Part shown: piece by piece, positions 5,431 to 13,263 of the stretch
Numbering within the stretch: position 1 is the first letter of the stretch
Layout of the letters: every line of letters begins with the position of its first letter
Virus record (IMG/VR): IMGVR_UViG_3300018868_000059
Location: 1 to 20,125 of that record
Length of the DNA stretch: 20,125 nt
From: a virus
Direction: 5' to 3' (one strand)
Program-made: the position numbers and the translations under genes
Notes under the pieces: generated by a model
What the model was told of the DNA's origin: nothing
The model's database searches: none
The model's input: the letters and a program-made list of their open reading frames with translations, nothing else

Positions 5431-7405
5431 GCCGTACCGCGCCCCCGGCCAGCACGGCGTCGCCCTTGCGGCCGGGTGGCTCGCGGCATGTCAGCCGCGC
5501 GAGCGCCCGCCCCTTTCGAAGTTCATGGTCGACCATGCCCGCTCCGACGACGGTGCGCGCATCCGGCCATTCCCGTTCCAGGCGGATATCGCCGACGCGT
5601 TCACCGATCCGGAGACCGCCCAGCTATCCGTCCGGAAGAGCAGCCGCATCGGCTATTCGACCATCCTGCAATGCTTCGTCGCCTGGCGGATCAAGTTCGA
5701 TCCGGCTCGCACGCTGATCTATCAGCCGACCATCGACGACGCCGAGAAGTTCAGCCGCGACGATCTCGACCCGGTGCTGCAATGGCCAATCGTCCGGTCA
5801 GTCGCGACGTTCAAGCCCAGGCATGCTGATAACCAGATCAGGGCGAAGCGATACAAGGGCGGCTGGATCCAGATCAAGGGCGCCAACAGCCCTAAGGAAT
5901 TCCGCCGCGTCACCGCCGACGACGTCTTCCTCGAGGAGTGCGACGGTTACCCTTGGGCGTCGAAGGAAGAGGGCGACCCCGCCCGCCTGGCCTTCAAGCG
6001 CAACCTGACCTCACCGCGCCGTTTCAGCGCGGCGGGCTCCACACCGAAGGTGAAGGGCTTCAGCCGGATTGACCAGCTGTTCGAACAGGGCAGCCAGGAG
6101 TTCCGATACGTCCCCTGCCCCAAGTGCGGGCACATGCAGATGCTGGTGTTCGGCGACGGCACTGGCCCCGGCATTCACTGGGCACCGAAGGAGAATCCGA
6201 CCCGCGCGTGGTATCAGTGCGAAGAAGGGTGCGAGATTGACGAGGCCGACAAGCCTTGGATGGACGAGAATGGCGAGTGGCGTGCCCATAATCCGGCACA
6301 GTTCCCCCGGCATCGTTCCTTCCATGTCTGGGCTGCGTACAGCCAGCACCCTGGCGCCGCCTGGCTGGAGATCGCACGGGAGTTCATTGAGGTTCGCAAG
6401 GACCCCAATCTGCTCCGCACTTTCGTCAATCAGGTGCTCGGCGAGGCATGGGCGGAGCGCGGTGAGGCCCCGGAGTGGCAGCGCCTGTACGATCGCCGGG
6501 AGAAGGCGATGCGGCTCGGCACCCCTTCCGCCAAAGCGGGATTGTTGATCGGCGCGGCCGACGTCCAGCGCGGCGGCGGGGGGCGTATCGATCTCGACAT
6601 CTGGGCGTTCGGCCCAGACCGGAGGCGCGAGTTCGTGGAGCGGATCGAGGTGTTCGGTCCGATATCCGAAAAGGCCACCTGGAAGAAGCTCGACGAGCAG
6701 ATCGCCCGCACCTGGACGACCGAAGACGGGCGCCAGATGAGGCTGGCCCGCGTCGCGGTCGACTCGGGCGACGGTGAGAACACCATGGAGGTATACGCCT
6801 GGGCGCGCCGCCATCCCGGCTTCGCCATGGCGGTGAAGGGTAGGCACGCGATCGCGGCCAACCAGCCGATCGGTTCGCCGACCTGGCAGGACGTCACCGT
6901 CAACGGCCGCAAGTTGAAGAAGGGCGTGCGGCTCTGGAACGTCGGCACCTCCATGCTGAAGCTCGAGCTGTTCGGCGACCTGGAGAAAGACAAGCCCGTC
7001 GATGGCGAGGCCTATCCGGACGGCTATGTATTTCTCCCCGACGGAACCACCGACGAGTGGATCAAGCAGCTGGTAGCCGAAGAGCTTCGGATGATCCGGC
7101 TGCGCAACGGTGGGTTCCGACGCGAGTGGCATAAGGTCCGGGACCGCAACGAAGCGCTTGATAATGCCGTCTACGCCCGCGCTGTCGCATTCTCCCTTGG
7201 CGTCGATCGTTGGCGGGAAGCCGACTGGCAGAAGGCGCGCGGCGAATTCACGCCGCCCCCTCCGCCGGTGCCCGCGCCGAAACAGCAAGTCCGTGACGAC
7301 CGGCCCCCGCCGGTGCCGTTGCAAGCGGCGGAAACGCCCGCCGCCAAGCGCCGCGCTGCCGCCACGACCAGAAAACCCAACCCGTTCACGAGCAGAAGGA
7401 GGTAG
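5399..7405 (+). CDS. Phage terminase large subunit, GpA family
   Basis: This 668-residue protein has the GpA family layout. An N-terminal ATPase carries a PFQ adenine-motif-like segment (about 59-61), an atypical Walker A KSSRIGYS (80-87, close to lambda gpA KSARVGYS) and a Walker B-like VFLEECD (176-182). A zinc-binding-like insertion has CPKC (241-244) and CEEGC (275-279). A conserved FVNQVLGEAW motif is at 343-352. The C-terminal nuclease has acidic residues in ADVQ (Asp389) and VAVDSGDG (Asp456) and a conserved DRNEALDNAVYA segment. It pumps DNA into the prohead and cuts at cos. The low-complexity Pro/Ala/Lys tail probably docks to the portal. ATG 5399 is used; it overlaps the small subunit gene. 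Confidence 0.95.
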   Translation: MASPKKTEAAEPYRAPGQHGVALAAGWLAACQPRERPPLSKFMVDHARSDDGARIRPFPFQADIADAFTDPETAQLSVRKSSRIGYSTILQCFVAWRIKFDPARTLIYQPTIDDAEKFSRDDLDPVLQWPIVRSVATFKPRHADNQIRAKRYKGGWIQIKGANSPKEFRRVTADDVFLEECDGYPWASKEEGDPARLAFKRNLTSPRRFSAAGSTPKVKGFSRIDQLFEQGSQEFRYVPCPKCGHMQMLVFGDGTGPGIHWAPKENPTRAWYQCEEGCEIDEADKPWMDENGEWRAHNPAQFPRHRSFHVWAAYSQHPGAAWLEIAREFIEVRKDPNLLRTFVNQVLGEAWAERGEAPEWQRLYDRREKAMRLGTPSAKAGLLIGAADVQRGGGGRIDLDIWAFGPDRRREFVERIEVFGPISEKATWKKLDEQIARTWTTEDGRQMRLARVAVDSGDGENTMEVYAWARRHPGFAMAVKGRHAIAANQPIGSPTWQDVTVNGRKLKKGVRLWNVGTSMLKLELFGDLEKDKPVDGEAYPDGYVFLPDGTTDEWIKQLVAEELRMIRLRNGGFRREWHKVRDRNEALDNAVYARAVAFSLGVDRWREADWQKARGEFTPPPPPVPAPKQQVRDDRPPPVPLQAAETPAAKRRAAATTRKPNPFTSRRR

Positions 7406-7407
7406 GC

Positions 7408-7632
7408 ATGGCATATCAGCAAACCGACCTCGACAAGCTTCATGAGACGCTGGTCGCGGTTGCCACGGGCGCGCAGAAGGTGCGGTTCGCCGACGGCCGG
7501 GAAACCACTTTCCAGACGGTCGACGCGGTCGTCGCGGCGATCAAGGTGGTCGACGCGCAGATCAAGATGCAGCAGAGCAAGCTGCCCGGCGTCGTGCGGC
7601 GCCGCATCCCTTACTATCGCAGCGGCCTCTGA
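7408..7632 (+). CDS. gpW-like head-tail joining protein
   Basis: The 74-residue length and sequence fit the lambda gpW family: helix (DLDKLHETLVAVATG), beta hairpin (KVRFADGRETTFQTVD), helix (AVVAAIKVVDAQIKM), then a basic tail (RRRIPYYRSGL). This protein sits below the portal and stabilises packaged DNA before the tail attaches. ATG 7408 has GGAGG (7398-7402) 5 nt upstream, overlapping the end of the terminase gene. The position between the large terminase and portal genes is the same as in lambda (A-W-B). Confidence 0.9.
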   Translation: MAYQQTDLDKLHETLVAVATGAQKVRFADGRETTFQTVDAVVAAIKVVDAQIKMQQSKLPGVVRRRIPYYRSGL

Positions 7633-7635
7633 TCG

Positions 7636-9156
7636 ATGGCCGAACGCTCCATTCTCGACCGGCTGCTCGGACGGCCGGGCGCAGCACCGCGCCAGTCTGT
7701 ACCGGTGCGGCAGCGGATCGCCCGCGGCGGCCCGCGCGCTGAGTATGATGGCGCGACGTTCGGGCGGCGTGCCGCAGGCTGGCGGCGGACACAACGCGAC
7801 GCCAATGCCGAACTGAGTCCGGCCGTCATGGCAGCGCTGCGCGGCATCGCGCGGGACCTGGTGCGCAATAATCCGTTCGCTGCGCGCGGCGTCGCGACGA
7901 TCGCCAATAATATGGTCGGCACCGGCATCACGTTTCAGGTCTACCGCAACGGCAAGATCGACGACGCGCTGAACAAGAAGGCGCGCGCGCACTTCGACAC
8001 CAGCGCGTGCGACAGCGGTGGTCGGCATGATCTATACGGCCTCCAGTTGCAGGCCGCGCGGACCATCGTCGAGAGCGGCGCAGTCGTCATGCGCCGACGC
8101 TGGCGCCGCCTATCGGATCGGCTGCCGCTTCCGGTGCAGCTGCAGGTGCTCGAGCCGGACTATATCGATCCGTCCAAGCATGGCCCGCTTGCCAGCTCGC
8201 CCGGAACCACCGGCGGTTTCATCGTCAACGGGGTTCAGTTCAGCCCGATCGGCGCGCGCGAAGGATACTGGCTCTACAGCGGCCACCCCGGCGCGAACCG
8301 TACCGCTTCGCTCGGCTCCACCCTCATCCCGGCGGCGGATGTCGCACACGTCTTTCGCGCTGATCGCCCGGAAATGGAGCACGGCGCCACCTGGTTGGCA
8401 CCTATCGTCCTACGCATGAAGGACTTTGGCGACTTCGAGGACGCCACGTTGACTAGGCAGAAACTGGCCAATGCCTTCGTCGGCGTAGTCACTGGGGAAG
8501 ACGATGGCGGCATAATCCCCGGGATTCAGACCGAGGACGGCGATGTCGTCGATGGCCGCGAGCCGCTGGACTATATCGAGCCCGGCACGTTCCAATATGC
8601 CCGCCCTGGGGAAGAGGTCACCTTCTCCAACCCGCCCGCCACCGAGGGCTATGCGGACTACACGAAGGTGTCGCTGCGCGCGATCGCTGCGGGGCTCGGC
8701 GTCCCGTATGAGGCGCTGACCGGCGACCTGTCGAGCGTCAACTTTTCGTCCGGGCGCATGGGCTGGCTAGAGTATCAGCGTTCGCTCGCCACTTGGCAGT
8801 GGGCGATGTTCATCCCGCAGTTCTGCGGATCTGTCGGGCAATGGATGATCGATGCCCTCGCGATGACCGGCGAGGACATCACCGGCGTCACGGTGCGGTG
8901 GACGCCACCTGGCCGCGAGATGATCAACCCGTCCGACGAAGTGAAGTCGAGCCGCGATGCTATCCGCGCAGGTGGCAAGACGATCTCCCAGTGGGCGCGC
9001 GAGCGCGGCGAGGATCCCGATACCTTCCTGGCCGAGTTGGCGAGCGATTTTGCCCGCCTCGATGCGCTCGGCCTGATCCTCGACAGCGATCCGCGCCGTG
9101 TCACCGCCGTCGGCAACCCGGCTGAACAGCCCAGCCAGCCACCCAAGGAATCCTGA
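7636..9156 (+). CDS. Phage portal protein, lambda family
   Basis: This 506-residue protein matches the lambda gpB portal family. It has the N-terminal YDGATFGRRAAGWRR motif, DANAE, a RDLVRNNPFAARGV helix followed by NNMVGTGI, then LEPDYIDP and the core with HVFRADRPE, a DATLTRQKLANAF segment and a C-terminal GLGVPYEALTGDLSSVNFSSGR stretch typical of the clip/stem region. Twelve copies form the vertex through which DNA is packaged. ATG 7636 begins 3 nt after the gpW-like stop, with only a weak binding site, so translation is probably coupled. The family is usually near 500-530 residues, so this gene looks complete. Confidence 0.95.
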   Translation: MAERSILDRLLGRPGAAPRQSVPVRQRIARGGPRAEYDGATFGRRAAGWRRTQRDANAELSPAVMAALRGIARDLVRNNPFAARGVATIANNMVGTGITFQVYRNGKIDDALNKKARAHFDTSACDSGGRHDLYGLQLQAARTIVESGAVVMRRRWRRLSDRLPLPVQLQVLEPDYIDPSKHGPLASSPGTTGGFIVNGVQFSPIGAREGYWLYSGHPGANRTASLGSTLIPAADVAHVFRADRPEMEHGATWLAPIVLRMKDFGDFEDATLTRQKLANAFVGVVTGEDDGGIIPGIQTEDGDVVDGREPLDYIEPGTFQYARPGEEVTFSNPPATEGYADYTKVSLRAIAAGLGVPYEALTGDLSSVNFSSGRMGWLEYQRSLATWQWAMFIPQFCGSVGQWMIDALAMTGEDITGVTVRWTPPGREMINPSDEVKSSRDAIRAGGKTISQWARERGEDPDTFLAELASDFARLDALGLILDSDPRRVTAVGNPAEQPSQPPKES

Positions 9157-9157
9157 T

Positions 9158-11317
9158 ATGGACGATATCCTGCTCTACGGGATCGTGGGCGATGAATGGG
9201 ATGGCCTCGATGCCAAGACCATATTCGGCCTGATCAACGGCTCCGACGAAGATATCGTCGTGCGGATCAACTCTCCTGGCGGCTACGTCATGGAAGGCCT
9301 GGCAATCTATAACGCCTTGGCGGGTGCCAAGACGGCCGGTCGCAAGGTGACCATCCATATCGATGGGCTTGCCGCATCCATGGCGTCGGTGATTGCCATG
9401 GTCGGCGACGAGATCATCATGGCGGACAACGCCCTGCTGATGATTCACAATCCCTGGGACGTCGCGGTCGGCGACGCGCGCGAACTGCGCGCCGCTGCCG
9501 ATAAGCTCGACGTCATCCGCGATCAGCTGGTCCGCATCTATTCCGGCAAGACCGGCCTCACCGCCGACGAGCTGATCCCCATGCTCGATGCCGAGACGTG
9601 GCTCACCTCCGAGCAGGCGATCGAGCAGAAATTCGTCACGTCCGTCACCGAGGCGTCAAACGCATCGGCCTGCGACGTCACCGCATTCGGGTTCCGAAAG
9701 GCCCCGGAGACCCCGCGCATCTCCGCCATGGCGATGATCGGCAAACCGAAGGCGCAGCGCGCCGCCCCGCAACGTCCATTGGAGACGAGCATGAACCTCT
9801 ATACGACTCGCGCGGCGCTAGTTGCCGCGATCGCCAAGTTCCAGGCCGAGGGTGGCACCCAGGCCGACATCGATAAGATCGCAGCCTCGGCAATCGCGCT
9901 GGATGCGACCGACGCGCTGCCCAAGACTGGTGCGCTGGCCGCCCCGGCCGAACCGTCGGCGCAGGGTCTCACCTCCGCCGACGTGACGAGCGCCGTCGCT
10001 GCCGAGCGCTCGCGCGTTGGCACGATCCGCGCGCTGGGCACCAAGCATGGCATGGCCGCCGACTTCATCGACGGTCTGGTCGACGCGGGCACGCCGCTCG
10101 CCGAGGCGCGCGAGAAGATCCTCGACAAGCTCGCCGAGCAGGGCGACGCCGCGAATGTCGGCCATAACAGTCCGGCGCGCGTGACGGTCGATCAGCGCGA
10201 CAAGTTTCGCGAGGGCGCGACCAACTGGCTGCTCGTCAAGGCGGGCGTCGCCCACCTCGTCGAAAAGGCGGCGGCGCTGAAGGGCGAGACGGTCAAGATC
10301 GATCCGGGCGAGTTCCGCGGCGTGCGCAACGTCGACCTGGCGCGCGAATCGCTCGCCAATCTCGGCGTGAACGTCACCACCCGCGACCCCGACCTGATCG
10401 TCCGCCAGGCGATGACCTCGCAGGGCGCGGTGATCACCCAGACCACCAGCGATTTCCCGGTGCTGTTCGAGAACGCCATCCACCGGGTGTTGCAGGCGGC
10501 CTATGCCACCACGCCGGACACCTGGACCCGGTTCTGCGGCACCGGCACCGTCGTCGATTTCCGCGATCACAGCCGGTATCTGCGCGGTTCGTTCGGCGCC
10601 CTCGACAATGTGAACGAGGCGGGCGAGTTCAAGAACAAGCCCATCCCCGACCTGGCGAAGGAGAAGATCCGCGCCACGACCAAGGGCAACATCATCAACC
10701 TGTCGCGGCAGGCGATCGTCAACGACGACATGGAGGTCTTCTCCGGCCTCGCCGTCGACCTCGGCCGCGCCGCCAAGCTGACGATCGAGATCGACGTCTA
10801 TGCGCTCCTCAACAGCAACCCGCTGATGAACGACGGCAAGCCGCTTTTCGACGCCGCGCACGGCAACCTGGCCGCGTCCGGAACCCCGCCGACCGTCGTC
10901 GCCTTCGACGCGATCCGCGTCGCCATGGCGTCGCAGAAGGACATCAGCGGCAACGAGTTCCTCGACATCCGCCCGGCGATCGGCCTGTTCCCGATCGGGC
11001 TCGGCGGCTCGGCGCGCATCGTCAACGGCAGCCAATATGACCCGGACTCGGTCAACAAGCTGCAGCGCCCGAACATCGTCAACGGCATGCTCGAGAACAT
11101 CGTTGATACGCCCCGCCTGACCGGCTCGGCCTATTACCTGTTCGCCGACCCCAACATCGCGCCCGCGATCGAGGTGGTGTTCCTCAACGGCGTCACCGAG
11201 CCGTTCACCGACAGCCAGGATGGCTGGCGCGTGGATGGTGTCGAGTGGAAGGTCCGCCACGACTATGGCGTCGGCGCGGTCAACTATCGCTCGGCCTACA
11301 AGCAGCCCGGCGCGTAA
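9158..11317 (+). CDS. Prohead protease / scaffold / major capsid fusion
   Basis: Residues 1-200 are a ClpP-like head maturation protease: INSPGG (37-42), the nucleophile in GLAASMAS (Ser74), and the base in MIHNPW (His97). Residues about 210-340 are Ala/Asp-rich and helical and contain VAAERSRVGTIRALG, which looks like scaffold. Residues 340-719 resemble the Mu gpT-type major head subunit (TTSDFPVLFENAIHRVL, FKNKPIPD, IINLSRQAIVNDDM, GYxxRSxYKQPGA-like end). RefSeq knows such prohead protease/major capsid fusions, so the layout is established though less common. ATG 9158 has AAGGA 8 nt upstream and lies 1 nt after the portal stop. Self-cleavage should free mature capsid protein. Confidence 0.9.
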   Translation: MDDILLYGIVGDEWDGLDAKTIFGLINGSDEDIVVRINSPGGYVMEGLAIYNALAGAKTAGRKVTIHIDGLAASMASVIAMVGDEIIMADNALLMIHNPWDVAVGDARELRAAADKLDVIRDQLVRIYSGKTGLTADELIPMLDAETWLTSEQAIEQKFVTSVTEASNASACDVTAFGFRKAPETPRISAMAMIGKPKAQRAAPQRPLETSMNLYTTRAALVAAIAKFQAEGGTQADIDKIAASAIALDATDALPKTGALAAPAEPSAQGLTSADVTSAVAAERSRVGTIRALGTKHGMAADFIDGLVDAGTPLAEAREKILDKLAEQGDAANVGHNSPARVTVDQRDKFREGATNWLLVKAGVAHLVEKAAALKGETVKIDPGEFRGVRNVDLARESLANLGVNVTTRDPDLIVRQAMTSQGAVITQTTSDFPVLFENAIHRVLQAAYATTPDTWTRFCGTGTVVDFRDHSRYLRGSFGALDNVNEAGEFKNKPIPDLAKEKIRATTKGNIINLSRQAIVNDDMEVFSGLAVDLGRAAKLTIEIDVYALLNSNPLMNDGKPLFDAAHGNLAASGTPPTVVAFDAIRVAMASQKDISGNEFLDIRPAIGLFPIGLGGSARIVNGSQYDPDSVNKLQRPNIVNGMLENIVDTPRLTGSAYYLFADPNIAPAIEVVFLNGVTEPFTDSQDGWRVDGVEWKVRHDYGVGAVNYRSAYKQPGA
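9791..11317 (+). CDS. Possible internal translation product: scaffold plus capsid without protease
   Basis: An in-frame ATG at 9791 (codon 212 of the fusion) begins MNLYTTRAALVAAIAKF, precisely at the end of the protease domain. GGAG at 9781-9784 sits 6 nt upstream. A start here would make a 508-residue scaffold-capsid protein in excess over the protease form, as lambda does with the nested gene Nu3 in C. The start and binding site are visible; use of the start is inference. It would solve the problem of having one protease per capsid subunit. Confidence 0.4.
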   Translation: MNLYTTRAALVAAIAKFQAEGGTQADIDKIAASAIALDATDALPKTGALAAPAEPSAQGLTSADVTSAVAAERSRVGTIRALGTKHGMAADFIDGLVDAGTPLAEAREKILDKLAEQGDAANVGHNSPARVTVDQRDKFREGATNWLLVKAGVAHLVEKAAALKGETVKIDPGEFRGVRNVDLARESLANLGVNVTTRDPDLIVRQAMTSQGAVITQTTSDFPVLFENAIHRVLQAAYATTPDTWTRFCGTGTVVDFRDHSRYLRGSFGALDNVNEAGEFKNKPIPDLAKEKIRATTKGNIINLSRQAIVNDDMEVFSGLAVDLGRAAKLTIEIDVYALLNSNPLMNDGKPLFDAAHGNLAASGTPPTVVAFDAIRVAMASQKDISGNEFLDIRPAIGLFPIGLGGSARIVNGSQYDPDSVNKLQRPNIVNGMLENIVDTPRLTGSAYYLFADPNIAPAIEVVFLNGVTEPFTDSQDGWRVDGVEWKVRHDYGVGAVNYRSAYKQPGA

Positions 11318-11332
11318 CGCCAACCCGCACCT

Positions 11333-11359
11333 GAGGGAGTGGGCGGCGCGCCGTCCCTC
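11333..11359 (+). other. GC-rich hairpin after the capsid gene
   Basis: GAGGGA (11333-11338) pairs with TCCCTC (11354-11359), with the palindrome CGGCGCGCCG (11344-11353) inside and an unpaired GTGGG. There is no T tract, so it is not a typical terminator. It may stabilise the capsid mRNA or lower transcription of the genes after it. Confidence 0.35.
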
Positions 11360-11377
11360 CCGATTGGGAGATCACCC

Positions 11378-11677
11378 ATGAAATTCGTAAAACTGCTCAC
11401 GGCGGCTCATGTCGCCGGGGTGCTGCGGCACCCGCATGAGGGCGTGCTGCACGTCAGCGATGACGATGCCGCTCGCCTGATCGGCGATCAGGCTGCCGAG
11501 GATGTCTCGGCCGATTTCGCCGATCGCGACACCGCCGATCTGCCGCCCGAGCCGGTCTCCAACGCCGAGCCCGACGCCCCGGCTGCCGATCCCGCCCCCC
11601 ACCAGTCCGACGTCGAGCCCCAGGCCCCGACCGAGACGAAGCCGAAGGCCAGCAAGGCCTCGGCGGACAAGGAGTAA
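11378..11677 (+). CDS. Small acidic head-region protein, 99 aa
   Basis: ATG 11378 has GGGAG (11366-11370) 7 nt upstream. Residues 1-50 look folded (MKFVKLLTAAHVAGVLRHP, VLHVSDDDAARLIGDQAAED). The rest is a disordered Pro/Ala/Asp/Glu tail ending in Lys-rich KPKASKASADKE. Proteins of this shape, a short domain and a long acidic tail, are common between capsid and DUF2190 genes, but I know no firm function. A minor head or assembly role is likely from position alone. The next gene starts 6 nt downstream. Confidence 0.6.
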   Translation: MKFVKLLTAAHVAGVLRHPHEGVLHVSDDDAARLIGDQAAEDVSADFADRDTADLPPEPVSNAEPDAPAADPAPHQSDVEPQAPTETKPKASKASADKE

Positions 11678-11683
11678 CCCAGC

Positions 11684-12019
11684 ATGGCACGCAACTATGT
11701 GCAGCCCGGCGATACGCTCACGCTGATCGCCCCGCGCAACCTCGCCAGCGGCGATGGCTTCCTAGTCGGTGGAATTTTCGCCGTCGCGCTGACCGCTGCC
11801 GCTGCTGGCTCGCCGGTCGAAGGCCGCCGCATCGGCGTCTTCGACAGCGCGAAGGCAACGGGCGCCTGGACCCAAGGTCAGAAGCTGTATTGGGACAATA
11901 CGGCGTTCAACCTCACCACGACGGCGACCAACAACACGCTGGTCGGTGCGGCGGCGCAGGCGCAGGCATCGGCCGATACGGTCGGCCGCGCCCTCCTGAC
12001 CGGCCAGATCGCCGCGTAA
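11684..12019 (+). CDS. DUF2190 family capsid cement/decoration protein
   Basis: This 111-residue protein matches DUF2190: the N-terminal YVQPGDTLTLIAP, GGIFAVALTAAAAGSPVEG, a GVFDSAKATGAWTQGQKLYWD strand series and a C-terminal repeat of small residues ending VGRALLTGQIAA. Members bind the outside of the capsid and stabilise it. AAGGAG (11669-11674) lies 9 nt before ATG 11684 and overlaps the previous stop. The gene follows the capsid genes, as expected. Confidence 0.9.
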   Translation: MARNYVQPGDTLTLIAPRNLASGDGFLVGGIFAVALTAAAAGSPVEGRRIGVFDSAKATGAWTQGQKLYWDNTAFNLTTTATNNTLVGAAAQAQASADTVGRALLTGQIAA

Positions 12020-12022
12020 CCC

Positions 12023-12109
12023 ATGGACCCGTTCGTCGCAGCGCTGGATGCGCAATTCCACGCACCCGGTTCTGCGGCGGCGGTCTATGATGACGGGGAC
12101 CGGCCGTGA
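12023..12109 (+). CDS. 28-codon ORF resembling the start of a head-tail joining protein
   Basis: ATG 12023 lies 3 nt after the DUF2190 stop, and the stop forms a GTGA overlap with the next gene. The product, MDPFVAALDAQFHAPGSA followed by AAVYDDGDRP, resembles the first residues of Sphingomonas-type head-tail joining proteins and also the start of the next protein (AAMAAIDAAFADPEPLVY). It may be a remnant of an older joining gene left after recombination, or a short coupling ORF. No function is claimed. Confidence 0.4.
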   Translation: MDPFVAALDAQFHAPGSAAAVYDDGDRP

Positions 12110-12423
12110 CCCATTGGGACGCGGCCATGGCAGCGATCGATGCGGCCTTCGCCGATCCTGAGCCGCTGGTCTATCTGGTTGCTGGTGCTTCCGTACCGCT
12201 CGCGCCGTTTCAGGCTATACGCACGGACGGCGAGGCGACATTCGGCGGCGGGGTATCGTCCCCCCGCACGTCATACGAAATCAACCCGATTTATGTCGCG
12301 CAGCCGAAGCGCGGCGACAGTTTCGAGCATCGCGGCCGGCGCTGGAAGGTGGAGGAGGCCAACTGGCTCCCCGCCGTCAATCGGTGGGACGTCCGCGTAT
12401 CGGATGTGGGCCCGGCCACCTGA
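12106..12423 (+). CDS. Head-tail joining protein (gpFII-like)
   Basis: The 105-residue protein has the beta-rich profile of head-tail joining proteins: an N-terminal helix (WDAAMAAIDAAFAD), strands with VPLAPFQAIRTDGEATFGG, a loop, then IYVAQPKRGDSFEHRGRRWKV and a C-terminal NRWDVRVSDV strand. It would sit between the portal complex and the tail. The start is GTG 12106 in a GTGA overlap with the 28-codon ORF. No other start fits. The family call rests on pattern, length and place between head and tail genes. Confidence 0.7.
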   Translation: MTHWDAAMAAIDAAFADPEPLVYLVAGASVPLAPFQAIRTDGEATFGGGVSSPRTSYEINPIYVAQPKRGDSFEHRGRRWKVEEANWLPAVNRWDVRVSDVGPAT

Positions 12424-12425
12424 CT

Positions 12426-12848
12426 ATGTTCGGGTTCACCGCCGAGGGTTTCCGCGATCTCGACCGTCAACTCGAGCGGCTCGAGCGCACCATGGACGAA
12501 GACCGGCTCCGCACCGCGCTCCGCCAAGGTGCCCAGCCGATCGTTGATGAGGCCAAGCGCCTGGTACGCGTCGACACTGGTCGGCTGCGCGACAGCATCA
12601 TGGCCGTCGATGACCGCGATGGTCGCCTATACGGCAAGCTGAACGGTGGTGACGGCGTGTCCGTCTATGTCGGGCCGGTCGGCTCCGATGAGGACGGCGA
12701 TGTCTATTATGCCAGGTTCCAAGAATTCGGCACCGTCATCATGCGGGCCAATCCCTTCATGCGCCCGGCCATCGCCGCTAAGCGGCCAGAGGCTGAGGCG
12801 CTTGTGCAGTCGATCCTGACGCAAGCCGCCATGGAGGTGCTGCGATGA
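12426..12848 (+). CDS. HK97 gp10-like tail completion protein
   Basis: The 140-residue protein shows the gp10 family core: an N-terminal helix (DLDRQLERLERTMDEDRL), a helix with GAQPIVDEAKRLV, the hallmark VDTGRLRDSI motif, a strand with VYVGPVGS, YYARFQEFGT, and ANPFMRPAIAAKRPEA near the end. Such proteins close the head-proximal end of siphovirus tails. ATG 12426 starts 2 nt after the previous stop. The gene ends in an ATGA overlap (12845-12848) with the next one. Confidence 0.9.
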   Translation: MFGFTAEGFRDLDRQLERLERTMDEDRLRTALRQGAQPIVDEAKRLVRVDTGRLRDSIMAVDDRDGRLYGKLNGGDGVSVYVGPVGSDEDGDVYYARFQEFGTVIMRANPFMRPAIAAKRPEAEALVQSILTQAAMEVLR

Positions 12849-13252
12849 CGCTCGAGGACGCCATCGAGACGCGGCTGCTGGCCTCAAACGATCTGACCAC
12901 GCGCATCGCTGATCGCGTCGGCTGGACCCGCCGCCTGGCCGGCATCCCGGCAATCACGCTGCAGGTCATATCCGATCCGCGTCCCCAGCATTTCAAAGGC
13001 TTCCAGCCAACCCGGCCATCGCTGGTGCAGCTCGACGTTTGGAGCGCCGACCCGCGAGAGGCTGCTGCGATCCGAGACCTGTGCATCGCCGTCCTCGCGC
13101 CGGCTGAAACCGTCGAAGACGTCCGGTTCCAACGCGCGATGATCACCAGCATTCGCTCGGGCGCCGAGCCTGATCGCAGCGGCGATAGCCAATCCTACGC
13201 GGGCGAAGTGCACCGCGAGAGCATCGACTTTTCCTTCCTTCACAACGCCTGA
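12845..13252 (+). CDS. DUF3168 family tail terminator protein
   Basis: The 135-residue protein fits DUF3168: an N-terminal helix (LEDAIETRLLASNDLTTRI), RVGWTRRLAGIPAITLQVIS, a QLDVWSADPREAAAIRDL motif and a C-terminal strand (HRESIDFSFLHNA). In known phages this protein ends tail tube polymerisation and makes the joining interface (lambda gpU role). It is coupled to the gp10-like gene by an ATGA overlap. The tail tube gene follows after 11 bp. Confidence 0.85.
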   Translation: MTLEDAIETRLLASNDLTTRIADRVGWTRRLAGIPAITLQVISDPRPQHFKGFQPTRPSLVQLDVWSADPREAAAIRDLCIAVLAPAETVEDVRFQRAMITSIRSGAEPDRSGDSQSYAGEVHRESIDFSFLHNA

Positions 13253-13263
13253 AAGGGACAATC

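Noticed and set aside
6011-7414. 467-codon minus-strand frame opposite the large terminase
   Set aside because: The plus strand carries clear GpA motifs, and the antisense product has no domain-like features or start signal.
9818-11323. 501-codon minus-strand frame opposite the capsid domain
   Set aside because: It is an Arg/Asp/Val/Gly-rich mirror of the capsid coding sequence, produced by codon bias.
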